Below, piece by piece: positions 1-8,370 of a DNA stretch of 40,521 bases. Position 1 is the first letter of the stretch. Each line of letters starts with the position of its first letter. The notes beneath the pieces were generated by a model. It was not told the DNA's origin and made no database searches. It saw only the letters and a program-made list of their open reading frames with translations. The stretch covers positions 1-40,521 of the forward strand of contig JAJPHO010000034.1 in assembly GCA_021325215.1 (NCBI GenBank), read 5' to 3'. The position numbers and the translations under genes are program-made. The stretch comes from Alphaproteobacteria bacterium. Its GTDB lineage: Bacteria; Pseudomonadota; Alphaproteobacteria; Rhodospirillales; Magnetospirillaceae.

Positions 1-327
1 GGCATGCCGGGCGCGCCGGCCTATTGCGCCAGCAAGGCGGCGGTGCGGGTGTGGGGCGAGGGAATGCGCGGCTTCCTGGCGCGCGACAATGTCGGCGTGA
101 CGGTGATTTGCCCGGGCTTCGTCGAAACCGCCATGACCGCCAAGAACCGCTTCCCGATGCCCTTCCTGATGGGCGCGGCGCAGGCGGCGGCGATCATGAA
201 AAAGGGCATCGATGCCAATAAGGCGCGGGTCGCCTATCCCTGGCAGACCTTCACGCTGACGTGGCTGCTGGCGGCGCTGCCGCCGTCCTGGACGGATCGG
301 ATGTTGGCGAGGGCGCCGGGGAAGTGA
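1..327 (+). CDS. SDR family oxidoreductase, C-terminal part (5' end outside window)
   Basis: The reading frame is open from the first base and ends at TGA 325-327, so only about 108 C-terminal residues are visible. The visible part begins just before the catalytic YxxxK of short-chain dehydrogenases (Tyr8 and Lys12 of the visible part, in YCASK). It continues with the VICPGFVETAM stretch, which is the usual PG-x-V/I-x-T segment closing the cofactor pocket. The Rossmann nucleotide-binding half lies upstream of the window. This is an NAD(P)-dependent oxidoreductase; substrate unknown. It converges on eipB with an 89-bp gap that carries a few GTCCGT repeats. Confidence 0.85.
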   Translation, partial: GMPGAPAYCASKAAVRVWGEGMRGFLARDNVGVTVICPGFVETAMTAKNRFPMPFLMGAAQAAAIMKKGIDANKARVAYPWQTFTLTWLLAALPPSWTDRMLARAPGK

Positions 328-342
328 TCTGAGGTCTGCGCG

Positions 343-369
343 GTCCGTGGCTGTCCGTGTCCGTCCGTG
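343..369. repeat. Short GTCCGTG direct repeats
   Basis: GTCCGTG occurs at 343-349, 353-359 and 363-369, with a shorter GTCCGT at 359-364. The units are spaced about 10 bp apart. They lie in the gap between the convergent SDR gene and eipB. The function is unknown, and they may be simple slippage-derived sequence. Confidence 0.5.
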
Positions 370-416
370 TTGCCCAAAGCCGGAATGGCCAGGCACTTTG
401 GCTAAGCAGAGACCAC

Positions 417-1241
417 TCAGCAGTCCGGCTTGGGCAGTGCTTCCAGCCGTTCCAGCGTGCCGCGCAGGCTGAAGGTGCCGAAGGATTGCAGGACGTCGTC
501 GGCGACGCCGTTCTGGTAATAGCGCACACCCACTTCGTAATCGGGCTCGGGATCGTCGCTGCCATCGGGGAAGAAGGCCATCTGCATCGGCCAGGAGGTC
601 GAAGCCAGCAGCAGGTTGTTGATGCCCGGCAGCTCGGGGCCGCCCTGCTTGGCGCCCTGGGCGGCCTTGCCGATGATCGCCGAGACGGCGAAGGTCTGGT
701 CGGTGCCGGTGCCGTCGAACAGGGTGCGCTCGGCCAGATGCTCGCCATGCTGGGCCAGCTCGATCATGCGCAGGGTGTGCTCGGTCGGGAACAGGGTGCC
801 GGGCGGCAGCGGCAGGCTCTTGGCCTCGGGCAGGGTGAATTTGGCGATGCCGCCTTTGCCCTTGCCGTCGAGGTCGGCGGTGCCGTCGATCTCTTCATTT
901 ACGGCGCCGTCGCGGGTGCTGCGCACGCGGAAGCGGTAATGCAGCCCGTCCTTGGATTCCCAGGTGACGAAATCCCAGGTGGTCGAGACCGGCGCGCCAT
1001 CCGAATAGGCGAAGGTCAGCGCGGTCTTGTTCTCGACGATCCAGCCATCGCAGGAATCGCCGAATTTATAACTCATGGCGCCGGAGGCGGCGGTGACGCC
1101 GCTGCCCGATTTGGAGGAGGCCAGGCTCATCTTGTAGATGGCGCGATGCGCGACCAGATCGGCCCCGGCATTGGCGGCGGGCGCGGCTTGGCTCAGCATC
1201 GCGAGGGCGGCGAAAGAGATCGCCGCGGTCCTGATCTTCAT
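417..1241 (-). CDS. eipB: EipB/DUF1849 family periplasmic envelope integrity protein
   Basis: A 274-residue protein with an N-terminal Sec signal peptide (hydrophobic stretch about residues 7-24, ending APAANA). The mature part matches the EipB (DUF1849) family, a periplasmic beta-spiral protein of Alphaproteobacteria that supports cell-envelope integrity. As in the Brucella protein, one Cys sits early (Cys64, in SCDGW) and one at the very C-terminus (Cys274, last residue), consistent with the family's disulfide. I chose ATG 1241 because GGAGAAGG lies just upstream; an in-frame GTG at 1265 would add eight residues ahead of the signal peptide. It is transcribed alone and is divergent from the gene at 1455. 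Identity is by recognition of the family pattern, not by alignment. Confidence 0.85.
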   Translation of the reverse strand: MKIRTAAISFAALAMLSQAAPAANAGADLVAHRAIYKMSLASSKSGSGVTAASGAMSYKFGDSCDGWIVENKTALTFAYSDGAPVSTTWDFVTWESKDGLHYRFRVRSTRDGAVNEEIDGTADLDGKGKGGIAKFTLPEAKSLPLPPGTLFPTEHTLRMIELAQHGEHLAERTLFDGTGTDQTFAVSAIIGKAAQGAKQGGPELPGINNLLLASTSWPMQMAFFPDGSDDPEPDYEVGVRYYQNGVADDVLQSFGTFSLRGTLERLEALPKPDC

Positions 1242-1291
1242 TAGTACCTTCTCCTGTTTCCCCACCCGTGGGAAACGCGCTTTGTCTTAGA

Positions 1292-1322
1292 ACTATCGCA
1301 AACTTGGCGGATTTTCGATAGT
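1292..1322. promoter_or_regulatory. Inverted repeat ACTATCG-N17-CGATAGT, possible activator site
   Basis: Perfect 7-bp arms (1292-1298 and 1316-1322) are separated by 17 bp. The dyad centre (1307) lies about 120 bp before the transcription start predicted from the sigma-54 promoter at 1400-1416. That is the usual range for enhancer-binding-protein sites of sigma-54 promoters. It could equally act on the divergent eipB. The role is inferred from position only. Confidence 0.4.
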
Positions 1323-1399
1323 CGGGACTATTTGCCGGGTTCTCTAGGAAAAAATTGCCGGGTCACCCGACCGGAATGGCGGAAACGCTAGGCCGGAAC

Positions 1400-1416
1400 T
1401 TGGCAAGGCTCTTGCT
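1400..1416 (+). promoter_or_regulatory. Sigma-54 (RpoN) -24/-12 promoter
   Basis: The sequence TTGGCAAG-GCTC-TTGCT matches the YTGGCACG-N4-TTGCW consensus with a single mismatch (C to A after TGGCA). The invariant GG (1402-1403) and GC (1414-1415) are separated by exactly 10 nt, as RpoN requires. The expected transcription start is near 1427, about 28 nt before the ATG at 1455. It could drive the unknown gene alone, or the whole same-strand run to 6051, whose gaps are 39 bp or less. Confidence 0.75.
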
Positions 1417-1454
1417 TATACATAGCACCGGATTGCTTGCGCGAAAGGTGCGTC

Positions 1455-1946
1455 ATGAAGCTCGATTTTCTTTTTTCCAACCGCGAGGGATTTTCTTCCC
1501 GCCGCGGCCGTCAGGACCCCCGCTTCAGCCCCGGCGCCACCGCTTCCGCTCTCCGTGCCGGCCTGCCGGCTTTGGCCGACGAGACCGCCGAGCCTTTCTC
1601 GACGCCCTTCCCGTCGCCGTCCGCGCGCGCCTCGCGCGGCAATTACCGCATCGATCCGCGCAACATGTCGCCCCGCCAGCTGGCCGATTGGGCGCATGAG
1701 ATGTATCTGTGCCGCATGCTGACCTGGGAAGAATATTGCATGGCCGGCTTTCCGCCGGAATTGCACCCCCAGTACAACCGCACCGTCGGCGCCCTTACCG
1801 GTAAGCCGGCCCAGCCCGACGCCCCGCGCAACATGATCCGCGTCTGGGAAGAACGCCTGTCCTTCATGCTGCGCTATTACGACGCCGACGAGCCGGACGT
1901 TCAGCGCGTCGAGAAGCTGCTGCGCCTGTTGCGCCAGCACGCCTGA
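1455..1946 (+). CDS. Protein of unknown function, sigma-54 promoter upstream
   Basis: A 163-residue soluble protein with no signal peptide or membrane segment. Residues 1 to about 62 are Ser/Arg/Pro-rich and look disordered. From about residue 63 there is a compact domain, with IDPRNMSPRQLADWAHEMY followed by a Trp-Glu-Glu-Tyr segment. After that come an ELHPQYNRT-type stretch, GALTG, and a final helical part containing RVWEERLSFMLRYY. This resembles small conserved hypothetical proteins I associate with Rhodospirillales, but I cannot name a function. ATG 1455 follows AAAGGTG; an in-frame TTG at 1437 would add six residues. The sigma-54 promoter at 1400-1416 suggests regulation linked to nitrogen, motility or carbon source. 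It sits 39 bp before the dehydrogenase genes and might be co-transcribed. Confidence 0.75.
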   Translation: MKLDFLFSNREGFSSRRGRQDPRFSPGATASALRAGLPALADETAEPFSTPFPSPSARASRGNYRIDPRNMSPRQLADWAHEMYLCRMLTWEEYCMAGFPPELHPQYNRTVGALTGKPAQPDAPRNMIRVWEERLSFMLRYYDADEPDVQRVEKLLRLLRQHA

Positions 1947-1985
1947 CCCTTCACACTCCCTGCTGGTAAGAACAGGGGGGATGGG

Positions 1986-2705
1986 ATGAGCGACGCAATC
2001 CAACGCCGGCAGTTCCTGATTGGCGCCGGCGGCGCGACTCTGGCGGCGGCGGTTCCGCCCGCGGCGCCCGCCGCCGAGACGCCGCTCCTATCCGCACCGT
2101 CTCAGCCGGCTGCCCCGCAACAGGCGGCCGGCGATTCCTTCCAGATCCTCTCCGCCGCCGAAGCCGCGTTTCTCGGCGCCGTCGCCGACACCATGATCCC
2201 GGCCGATGGCCTGTCGCCCTCGGGCTCCGATTGCGGTGTCGTGGTCTATATCGACCGCCAGCTGGCCGGTGCCTATGGCGCCGGGTCGCGCATCTACACC
2301 GCCGGTCCCTTCCAGCCGCCTCAGCGGGGTACCGGCTGGCAATCGCCCCTGCCGCCGCTCGGTTTCTTCCGCGCCGGTATCGCCGCGGCCGACCATTGGT
2401 GTGTCGCCACGTACGGCCATTCCCTCGATCATCTCGACGAAGCCGGCCGCATCGTCGCCCTCAAGGCGATGGAGAAGGGCGAGGCATCGTTCCAGGGCAT
2501 CGCCTCGAAACTCTTCTTCGTCGAGCTGCTGCAGCTGGTGATGGAGGGCTTCTTCTCCGATCCGATCTATGGCGGCAACCGCGACAAGGCGTCGTGGCGC
2601 ATGGTCGGCTATCCCGGCCTGCCGGCTACCTACCGGGAAAAGATCGAGGCCTGGCGCGGCAAGCGCTACGAGCAGGACCCGCAATCCATCGCCGATTTCT
2701 CGTGA
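1986..2705 (+). CDS. Gluconate 2-dehydrogenase subunit 3 family protein (small subunit of FAD dehydrogenase)
   Basis: A 239-residue protein with a Tat signal: Arg7-Arg8 followed by QFLIGAGGATLAAA, and an Ala/Pro-rich cleavage region. The mature part belongs to the small-subunit family of membrane-associated gluconate, sorbitol and glucose FAD dehydrogenases. In those complexes the small subunit binds the flavoprotein and carries it across the membrane through Tat, because the large subunit has no signal of its own. The next gene encodes exactly such a large subunit 10 bp downstream, and a cytochrome c follows. ATG 1986 has an AGGGGG ribosome site about 7 nt upstream. The complex would act in the periplasm. 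The sugar or sugar acid oxidised cannot be read from the sequence. Confidence 0.85.
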   Translation: MSDAIQRRQFLIGAGGATLAAAVPPAAPAAETPLLSAPSQPAAPQQAAGDSFQILSAAEAAFLGAVADTMIPADGLSPSGSDCGVVVYIDRQLAGAYGAGSRIYTAGPFQPPQRGTGWQSPLPPLGFFRAGIAAADHWCVATYGHSLDHLDEAGRIVALKAMEKGEASFQGIASKLFFVELLQLVMEGFFSDPIYGGNRDKASWRMVGYPGLPATYREKIEAWRGKRYEQDPQSIADFS

Positions 2706-2715
2706 GGCCTCGTCC

Positions 2716-4485
2716 ATGACCCGCAGATTGAAAGAAGTCGACGCCGTCCTGGTCGGCATGGGCTGGACCGGCAGCATCATGGCGCGCGAGCTCTCCCGCG
2801 CCGGTCTCAGCGTGGTCGGGCTCGAACGCGGGCAGGACCGCAAGCCCGCCGACGCCTTCGCCCTGCCGGGCATCCGCGACGAGCTGCGCTATGCGCTGCG
2901 CCAGGAATTGATGCTCGATCCCGCCGTGCAGACGGTGACCCTGCGCCACGACGATTCGCAGATCGCGCAGCCGGTGCGGCGCTTCGGCTCCTTCCTGCCG
3001 GGCGACGGTGTCGGCGGCATGGGCACCCATTGGAACGGCCAGACCTACCGCTTCCTGCCCTCGGACCATAAGCTGCGTTCGCATTTGTCGCAGCGCTATG
3101 GCGCCAAGGCGATCCCCGAGGACATGATGATCGCCGACTGGCCGATCGGCTATGACGAGCTGGAAGGCCATTACGCCCGCTTCGAGGCGCTGTGTGGCAT
3201 TTCCGGCAAGGCCGGCAATATCCGCGGCGAGATCCAGGAAGGCGGCAATCCGTTCGAGGGCTGGCGCAGCGGCGAATATCCCAACAAGCCGCTGAAAAGC
3301 TCGCAGGGCGGCGTGCTGTTCGCCGCGGCGGCCAAGTCGCTCGGCTATCACCCGTTCCCGTCGCCGGCCGCCAATGCCAGCAATCCCTACACCAATCCGG
3401 AAGGCGTCAAACTTGGCGGCTGCCAATATTGCGGACATTGCGAGCGCTTCGGCTGCGAGGCCGACGCCAAGGCCAGCCCGCAGACCACTCTGCTGCCGGT
3501 GCTGGCCAAGGACCCCCGCGTCGAGATCCGCGACCTGGCCTATGTCAGCAAGCTCAATTATGACCGCAAAGCCAAGCGGATCACCTCGGTCACCTATGTC
3601 GATCTGCGGACGGGCGAAGAGCTGGAACAGCCGGCCGGGCTGGTGATCCTGTCGGCCTGGGTGTTCGGCAATACCCATCTGATGCTGCATTCCGGCATCG
3701 GCACCGCCTATGACGCCAAGACCGGTAAGGGCACGGTCGGGCGCAATTACTGCTATCAGATCAATTCCGGCGCCCAGCTGTTCCTCGAGAATGAGGAGCT
3801 GAATCCCTTCATGGGCACCGGCGCGCTCGGCATGGTGATCGACGATTTCAACGGCGACAATTTCGACCATTCCGGCCTCGGCTTCTTCGGGGGCGGCTAT
3901 GTCACGCTGAACACGCTGGGGGCGCGGCCGATCTCGTTCCGTCCGGTGCCGCCGGGCACACCGGCCTGGGGCAAGGAATGGAAGGCGGCGACGGCGAAAT
4001 GGTACCGCCATGGCGCGACCATCTCGGTGCAGGGCTCGAACTATGCCAGCCGCGGCAACCATCTCGATCTCGACCCGACCTACCGCGATCCGCTGGGCCG
4101 GCCTTTGCTGCGCATGACCTATAATTTCACCGACAATGACCGCAAGATGTCGGCCTTCGTCACCGGCAAGGCCGCCGAGATCGCCAAGGCGATGGGCGCC
4201 CAGCATGTCGGCGTGCGGGCGCGCAGCGGCGATTTCGACGTGGTGCCCTATCAGACCAGCCACAATACCGGCGGCACCCCGATGGGCAGCGATCCGCATA
4301 CCAGCGTGGTGAACCGCTATCTGCAGAGCTGGGACGCCCATAATCTGTTCGTGCTGGGCTCGTCGGTGTTTCCGCAGAACGCAGGATATAACCCGACCGG
4401 TGCCGTCGGCGCGCTGGCCTATTGGGCCGCCGATGCGATCGTCGGCAAATATCTCAAGAACCCCTCCGCTTTGATTCCCGCCTGA
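2716..4485 (+). CDS. GMC family FAD oxidoreductase, large subunit of gluconate 2-dehydrogenase-type complex
   Basis: A 589-residue flavoprotein that would oxidise a sugar, polyol or sugar acid. The N-terminal FAD dinucleotide fold is seen as VLVGMGWTGS (about residues 11-20) with a later acidic LERG. The GMC C-terminal block holds the likely active-site His (SHNTGGTPMG) and Asn (AGYNPTG). A Cys cluster, C236-x2-C239-x2-C242-x4-C247, lies in a region that in related FAD glucose dehydrogenases binds a 3Fe-4S cluster; whether it does so here is inference. No signal peptide is present, in keeping with Tat co-export on the small subunit encoded just upstream. An open frame reaches back to 2569, but ATG 2716 starts the conserved N-terminus and avoids overlapping the upstream gene. 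Electrons would pass to the cytochrome c encoded 10 bp downstream. Confidence 0.9.
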   Translation: MTRRLKEVDAVLVGMGWTGSIMARELSRAGLSVVGLERGQDRKPADAFALPGIRDELRYALRQELMLDPAVQTVTLRHDDSQIAQPVRRFGSFLPGDGVGGMGTHWNGQTYRFLPSDHKLRSHLSQRYGAKAIPEDMMIADWPIGYDELEGHYARFEALCGISGKAGNIRGEIQEGGNPFEGWRSGEYPNKPLKSSQGGVLFAAAAKSLGYHPFPSPAANASNPYTNPEGVKLGGCQYCGHCERFGCEADAKASPQTTLLPVLAKDPRVEIRDLAYVSKLNYDRKAKRITSVTYVDLRTGEELEQPAGLVILSAWVFGNTHLMLHSGIGTAYDAKTGKGTVGRNYCYQINSGAQLFLENEELNPFMGTGALGMVIDDFNGDNFDHSGLGFFGGGYVTLNTLGARPISFRPVPPGTPAWGKEWKAATAKWYRHGATISVQGSNYASRGNHLDLDPTYRDPLGRPLLRMTYNFTDNDRKMSAFVTGKAAEIAKAMGAQHVGVRARSGDFDVVPYQTSHNTGGTPMGSDPHTSVVNRYLQSWDAHNLFVLGSSVFPQNAGYNPTGAVGALAYWAADAIVGKYLKNPSALIPA

Positions 4486-4495
4486 GGTTTCCCCG

Positions 4496-4849
4496 ATGAT
4501 CCGGTTCCTTCTCTGTGCCGTTCTGTTTGTTTCCGCCGCTTCGGCCGCGGATGTCGATCATGGCAAGCAGGTGTTCGAGCAATGCGCCGCCTGCCATGGC
4601 GATAAGGGCCAGGGCGGGGAAACGGCCCCCTCGCTGATTGGCGTTATCGGCCGCAAGGCGGGCAGCCTGGAGGAGTTCCGCTATTCGCCGGCCATGAAGC
4701 GCAGCGCCATCGTGTGGGATGAAGCGACCCTGAAAAGCTTCGTGATGAATCCGCAAGGCGTGGTCAAAGGCACCCGCATGCCGTTCGACGGCCTGCGCGA
4801 CGGGCAGGACGCCGAAGACGTGGCCGCCTACGTCGCCACGCTGAAGTGA
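4496..4849 (+). CDS. Periplasmic c-type cytochrome, electron acceptor of the dehydrogenase
   Basis: A 117-residue class I cytochrome c with a Sec signal peptide (about residues 1-18, FVSAASA). The single haem-binding motif is CAACH at residues 30-34, and the likely axial Met is Met95 in GTRMPF. The FRYSPAMK and IVWDEATL stretches are those of the small cytochrome c2/c550 type. It is single-haem and about 12 kDa, unlike the three-haem cytochrome subunits of many acetic-acid-bacterial enzymes. Directly behind the dehydrogenase genes, it probably takes electrons from the flavoprotein and hands them to the respiratory chain. Its TGA stop overlaps the GTG start of the next gene. Confidence 0.9.
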   Translation: MIRFLLCAVLFVSAASAADVDHGKQVFEQCAACHGDKGQGGETAPSLIGVIGRKAGSLEEFRYSPAMKRSAIVWDEATLKSFVMNPQGVVKGTRMPFDGLRDGQDAEDVAAYVATLK

Positions 4850-6051
4850 AGGTATTTCTTCTCGCATTCCTGATTCTGGCGGCTTGGCCGGTCCGGGCCG
4901 AGCCGCTGCCGCGCATCCGGGTCAGCGCCGGGCATTTCGAGACCGCCGACGGCAAGAGGTTCGTGCCGCAGGGCGTCAATTGGGTGATCGTCTCGCCGGG
5001 CGATATCCGCACCTCGCAGAATATCAGCTTCAGCCCCGACTATTACGGACCGCACCGGGAAGAAATTCACCAGACCCTGCGCGGCATCGCCGCCGCCGGC
5101 TTCAATTTCGTCCGCATCCGGCTCGACGCGAAAACGTTCGACAGCAAAGCCTATCTCGACGATGTGATCGATTTCGTCGGCTATGCGGCGGAACAGGGGC
5201 TCTATACCGAACCGACCGGCCAATGGCTGCCGCCGGCCTATTACCAGGGCGTGTCGAGCAAGGGCTACAAGGCCGGCACGTCGGGCGTCAATCAGATGCT
5301 GCTCAGTTCCGAACTGACCCAGGCCTATGGCCGCTATATCGCCGATTTCCTCAAGGGGATGCGCGAGCACGGCCTGCTGACGGCGATCTTCTGCGTCGAT
5401 CTGTGGAACGAGCTGGCCTTCGATGCGGGCGAATTGCCGTTTTCGCAAGAGGACGGGCACTTCACCGCCGAATGGGGCGTCAGCTACGACCTAGCCGATA
5501 GCTTCTCGCGCCAGGCGCTGGCCGACGAGGCGGCGAGACGCTGGGTCGACGGCGTGATCGCCGAGGCCCGTTTCGTAGCGCCGAAGACCTTGTTCACGTC
5601 CAGCGTCTTCACCCCGGCCGAGGTCGACCGCGCCGGCTATGGCGGCGTCAGGCTGCGCGACGCCAAATGGAGCGATCCGCGCCAGCCCTTCCGCCTGACC
5701 GCCATCGAGCGGTCGAGTGTCGATCTGCTGCAGGTGCATCCCTATCCGCATGCGCTGCCGGTCTCGATCGAGCCGGGCCTGGAGTCGGCGGAATTCGATA
5801 GTCTGTCCCGGCACAAACCGGTGTTGCTGGGCGAAACCGGCGCGTCCAAGGCGGAGTTCCCGACGCCGGAGGCGGCCGCCGAGGCGGTGTCCGAGACGAT
5901 CCGCCAGGCCTGCCTGCGCGGTTTCGCCGGCTGGGCCTATTGGACCTGGAACACCGACGAACAGCGCGATCTGTGGAATCTGGCCGAACAGGACGGTCTG
6001 CTGGCCAGAAAGCTGTCGCCCCGGAGAATAGACTGGTGCGGGGTCAACTAA
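4846..6051 (+). CDS. Secreted glycoside hydrolase, cellulase/GH5-like (beta/alpha)8 family
   Basis: A 401-residue protein with a signal peptide (residues 1-18, LLAFLILAAWPVRA). It has the layout of clan GH-A enzymes: an N-terminal substrate-site strand (FVPQGVNWV), NFVRIRL, the acid/base WNE (Glu189 in DLWNELAF) and the nucleophile Glu330 in LLGETGAS. A Trp-rich end follows (GWAYWTWNTDE). It would cleave a beta-glycoside outside the cytoplasm; the substrate is unknown. The GTG start (4846) overlaps the TGA of the cytochrome gene in GTGA, so translation is probably coupled to it. The pairing suggests that sugar release and sugar oxidation are made together. Its TAA overlaps the stop of the convergent VOC gene by 4 bp. 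Confidence 0.82.
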   Translation: MKVFLLAFLILAAWPVRAEPLPRIRVSAGHFETADGKRFVPQGVNWVIVSPGDIRTSQNISFSPDYYGPHREEIHQTLRGIAAAGFNFVRIRLDAKTFDSKAYLDDVIDFVGYAAEQGLYTEPTGQWLPPAYYQGVSSKGYKAGTSGVNQMLLSSELTQAYGRYIADFLKGMREHGLLTAIFCVDLWNELAFDAGELPFSQEDGHFTAEWGVSYDLADSFSRQALADEAARRWVDGVIAEARFVAPKTLFTSSVFTPAEVDRAGYGGVRLRDAKWSDPRQPFRLTAIERSSVDLLQVHPYPHALPVSIEPGLESAEFDSLSRHKPVLLGETGASKAEFPTPEAAAEAVSETIRQACLRGFAGWAYWTWNTDEQRDLWNLAEQDGLLARKLSPRRIDWCGVN

Positions 6052-6434
6052 CCCCGGAACTCGGTCAGGCTCAGCACGTTCCCGTCCAGGTCCTTGAACC
6101 AGGCGACCTTGGCATCCGAGGCGGGCGAGGTCCAGATGCCAAGCTCACTCTGGCCGAAGCCTTCATAGATGTTGAACTGGACTCCCTTGGCGGCCAAGGC
6201 GCGGACCGCTGCCTCGATGTCCGGCACTTCCCAGCCCAGCACGGTGGACGGGCCGGGCTGGTGCGTCTCGACGGTCGAGATGCGCAGCATGGTGCCGTTG
6301 AGGTCGAACACCGCGGCGAACATATCCTCGCTGACCAGCGGGAAGCCGAGCACGTCGCGGTAGAACGGGATGGCCTTGGGGCGGTCCCGGGTGAGGATGA
6401 AGGTGATGGTCTTGGCGGCTTTCGGCAAACTCAC
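6048..6434 (-). CDS. VOC (glyoxalase/bleomycin-resistance fold) family protein
   Basis: A 128-residue protein of the vicinal-oxygen-chelate fold. It has a first beta-alpha-beta unit (ITFILTRDR, FYRDVLGF) and a second (LGWEVPDIEAAVRALAAKG). The C-terminal Asp-Pro/Asp-Leu-Asp-Gly-Asn segment (FKDLDGNVLSL) is typical of the family. The usual metal-binding His and Glu are not all evident, so the substrate and enzymatic status are open. It starts at GTG 6434 with GGGAGG 8 nt upstream. It follows aspS on the same strand after 23 bp and is probably co-transcribed with it. Confidence 0.8.
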   Translation of the reverse strand: MSLPKAAKTITFILTRDRPKAIPFYRDVLGFPLVSEDMFAAVFDLNGTMLRISTVETHQPGPSTVLGWEVPDIEAAVRALAAKGVQFNIYEGFGQSELGIWTSPASDAKVAWFKDLDGNVLSLTEFRG

Positions 6435-6457
6435 TTCTTCATCCTCCCTGAGGGTGG

Positions 6458-8260
6458 TTACGGCTGCTGAGGCATCTCTTTTTTCGGCTTCGGCAGATCG
6501 AGCTTGATGTGCAGTTCCTTGAGGCGTTCCGGCGTGGTTTCGGCCGGGGCCTGCATCAAAAGGTCCTGCGCCTGCTGGTTCATCGGGAACAGGATCACTT
6601 CGCGGATGTTCGGCTCGTCGGCCAGCAGCATGACGATGCGGTCGACACCCGGGGCCGAGCCGCCATGCGGCGGGGCGCCGAAGCGGAAGGCGTTCAGCAT
6701 GCCGCCGAAGCGGGCTTCGACTTCCTCGTTCGGATAGCCGGCGATCTCGAAGGCCTTCAGCATGATGTCGGGACGATGGTTGCGGATCGCGCCCGAGGAC
6801 AGCTCGACGCCGTTACAGACGATGTCGTACTGGAAGGCCTTGATGGTCAGCGGGTCCTGGTTCATCAGCGCGTCCATCTCGCCCTGCGGCATCGAGAACG
6901 GATTATGCGAGAACTCGATCTTGCCGGTGTCTTCGTTCAGCTCGTACATCGGGAAATCGACGGTCCAGCAGAATTTGAAGATGTCCTTTTCCAGCAGGTC
7001 CAGCTCGTTGCAGAGACGGGTGCGGACCAGGCCGGCGAACTTGGCGGCGGCGCCAACCTTGTCGCACGCGAAGAACACGGCGTCGCCGACCTTGGCGCCG
7101 CTGATCTGACGGATCTTCTCGATGCGGTCGGCGTCGAGGTTCTTGGCGATCGGGCCCTTGGCGCCGTCCGCGTCGAAAATGATGTAGCCGAGGCCGCCGG
7201 CGCCGCTCTCGCGCGCCCATTCGTTCAGCTTGTCGAAGAAGCTGCGCGGCTTGTCGGCGGCACCCGTCGCGGGGATGGCGCGAACCACGGCGCCCTTTTC
7301 GGCGATCGCCTTGGCGAAGATGCCGAAGCCCGAGCCGGCGAAGGCTTCGGTGACGTCCGAGATGATCAGCGGATTGCGCAGGTCCGGCTTGTCCGAACCG
7401 TATTTCAGCATCGCATCGTCATAGGTGATGCGCGGGAACGGGTACGGGGTGACCTTGCGGCCGCCGCCGAATTCCTCGAACACGCCGTGCAGCACCGGCT
7501 CGATGGCCGAGAACACGTCTTCTTGGGTGACGAAGCTCATCTCGAAATCGAGCTGATAGAACTCGCCAGGGCTGCGGTCGGCGCGGCCGTCTTCGTCGCG
7601 GAAGCAGGGGGCGATCTGGAAGTAGCGGTCGAAGCCGGCCACCATCAGCAGCTGCTTGAACTGCTGCGGCGCCTGCGGCAGGGCGTAGAACTTGCCGGGA
7701 TGGACGCGCGAGACCACCAGATAATCGCGCGCACCTTCAGGCGACGACGCGGTCAGGATCGGGGTCTGATATTCGACGAAGTTCTGCGCGATCATGCGGC
7801 GGCGCAGAGAGGCGATGACGTTCGAGCGCAGCAGCATGTTGGCGTGCAGCTTCTCGCGGCGCAGATCGAGGAAACGGTAGCGCAGGCGCATATCCTCGGG
7901 GAATTCCTGCTCGCCGGCCACCATCATCGGCAGCGTATCGGCGGCGGACTGGACCGAGACTTCATCGACCTGAAGCTCGACCTCGCCGGTCGGCAGCTTG
8001 GTGTTGACGGTATCGCCGCTGCGCTCGACCACCTTGCCGGTGACGGTGATGACGCTCTCCGAGCGCGCGCCTTCCAGGGTCTTGAAGACCGGGCTGGCGA
8101 TATCGATGACGCACTGGGTCATGCCGTAATGGTCGCGCAGATCGACGAACACCAGATTGCCGTGGTCACGCTTCCTGTGCACCCAGCCGGACAGGCGGGC
8201 GGTCGAGCCGGCGTCCGATTTGCGAAGTTGGCCGCAGGTATGGGTGCGATAAAGATGCAT
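6458..8260 (-). CDS. aspS: Aspartate--tRNA(Asp/Asn) ligase
   Basis: A 600-residue class IIb synthetase. The N-terminal OB-fold anticodon-binding domain covers about residues 1-110 ([20 protein letters not shown]). Next come motif 1, motif 2 ([19 protein letters not shown]) and a bacterial GAD insertion. Motif 3 is at the C-terminal side ([20 protein letters not shown]). It charges tRNA(Asp) with aspartate. Most alphaproteobacterial enzymes are non-discriminating and also charge tRNA(Asn) for GatCAB; that extension is from family knowledge. The start is ATG 8260 ([10 protein letters not shown]), two codons inside the longest frame. A TTGACA element lies about 60 bp upstream. Confidence 0.97.
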   Translation of the reverse strand: MHLYRTHTCGQLRKSDAGSTARLSGWVHRKRDHGNLVFVDLRDHYGMTQCVIDIASPVFKTLEGARSESVITVTGKVVERSGDTVNTKLPTGEVELQVDEVSVQSAADTLPMMVAGEQEFPEDMRLRYRFLDLRREKLHANMLLRSNVIASLRRRMIAQNFVEYQTPILTASSPEGARDYLVVSRVHPGKFYALPQAPQQFKQLLMVAGFDRYFQIAPCFRDEDGRADRSPGEFYQLDFEMSFVTQEDVFSAIEPVLHGVFEEFGGGRKVTPYPFPRITYDDAMLKYGSDKPDLRNPLIISDVTEAFAGSGFGIFAKAIAEKGAVVRAIPATGAADKPRSFFDKLNEWARESGAGGLGYIIFDADGAKGPIAKNLDADRIEKIRQISGAKVGDAVFFACDKVGAAAKFAGLVRTRLCNELDLLEKDIFKFCWTVDFPMYELNEDTGKIEFSHNPFSMPQGEMDALMNQDPLTIKAFQYDIVCNGVELSSGAIRNHRPDIMLKAFEIAGYPNEEVEARFGGMLNAFRFGAPPHGGSAPGVDRIVMLLADEPNIREVILFPMNQQAQDLLMQAPAETTPERLKELHIKLDLPKPKKEMPQQP

Positions 8261-8319
8261 GATCACGTCCGGGATAAGATGGTCTGAAACCGCGCAAAAA
8301 GCACATGCCGGGTGGGCTT

Positions 8320-8325
8320 TGTCAA
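8320..8325 (-). promoter_or_regulatory. Likely -35 element (TTGACA) of aspS
   Basis: On the minus strand a perfect TTGACA lies about 60 bp before the aspS ATG, in a stretch of form CTTGACAAAGCCC. The hexamer 17 bp downstream (GCTTTT) is a poor -10, as is common in this group. It is supported only by the -35 match and position. Confidence 0.35.
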
Positions 8326-8370
8326 GGCGGGCGCTTAAGATAGTGAAACCATGAAGGGGAGGCGACCGGA

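Noticed and set aside
2626-4341. A 571-codon minus-strand frame opposite the GMC flavoprotein
   Set aside because: The composition is that of an antisense frame, and the sense strand encodes a full flavoprotein.
8261-8370. A TTGTCA...TAAGAT promoter for the GNAT gene
   Set aside because: The spacing between the hexamers is only 11 bp, too short for a housekeeping promoter.
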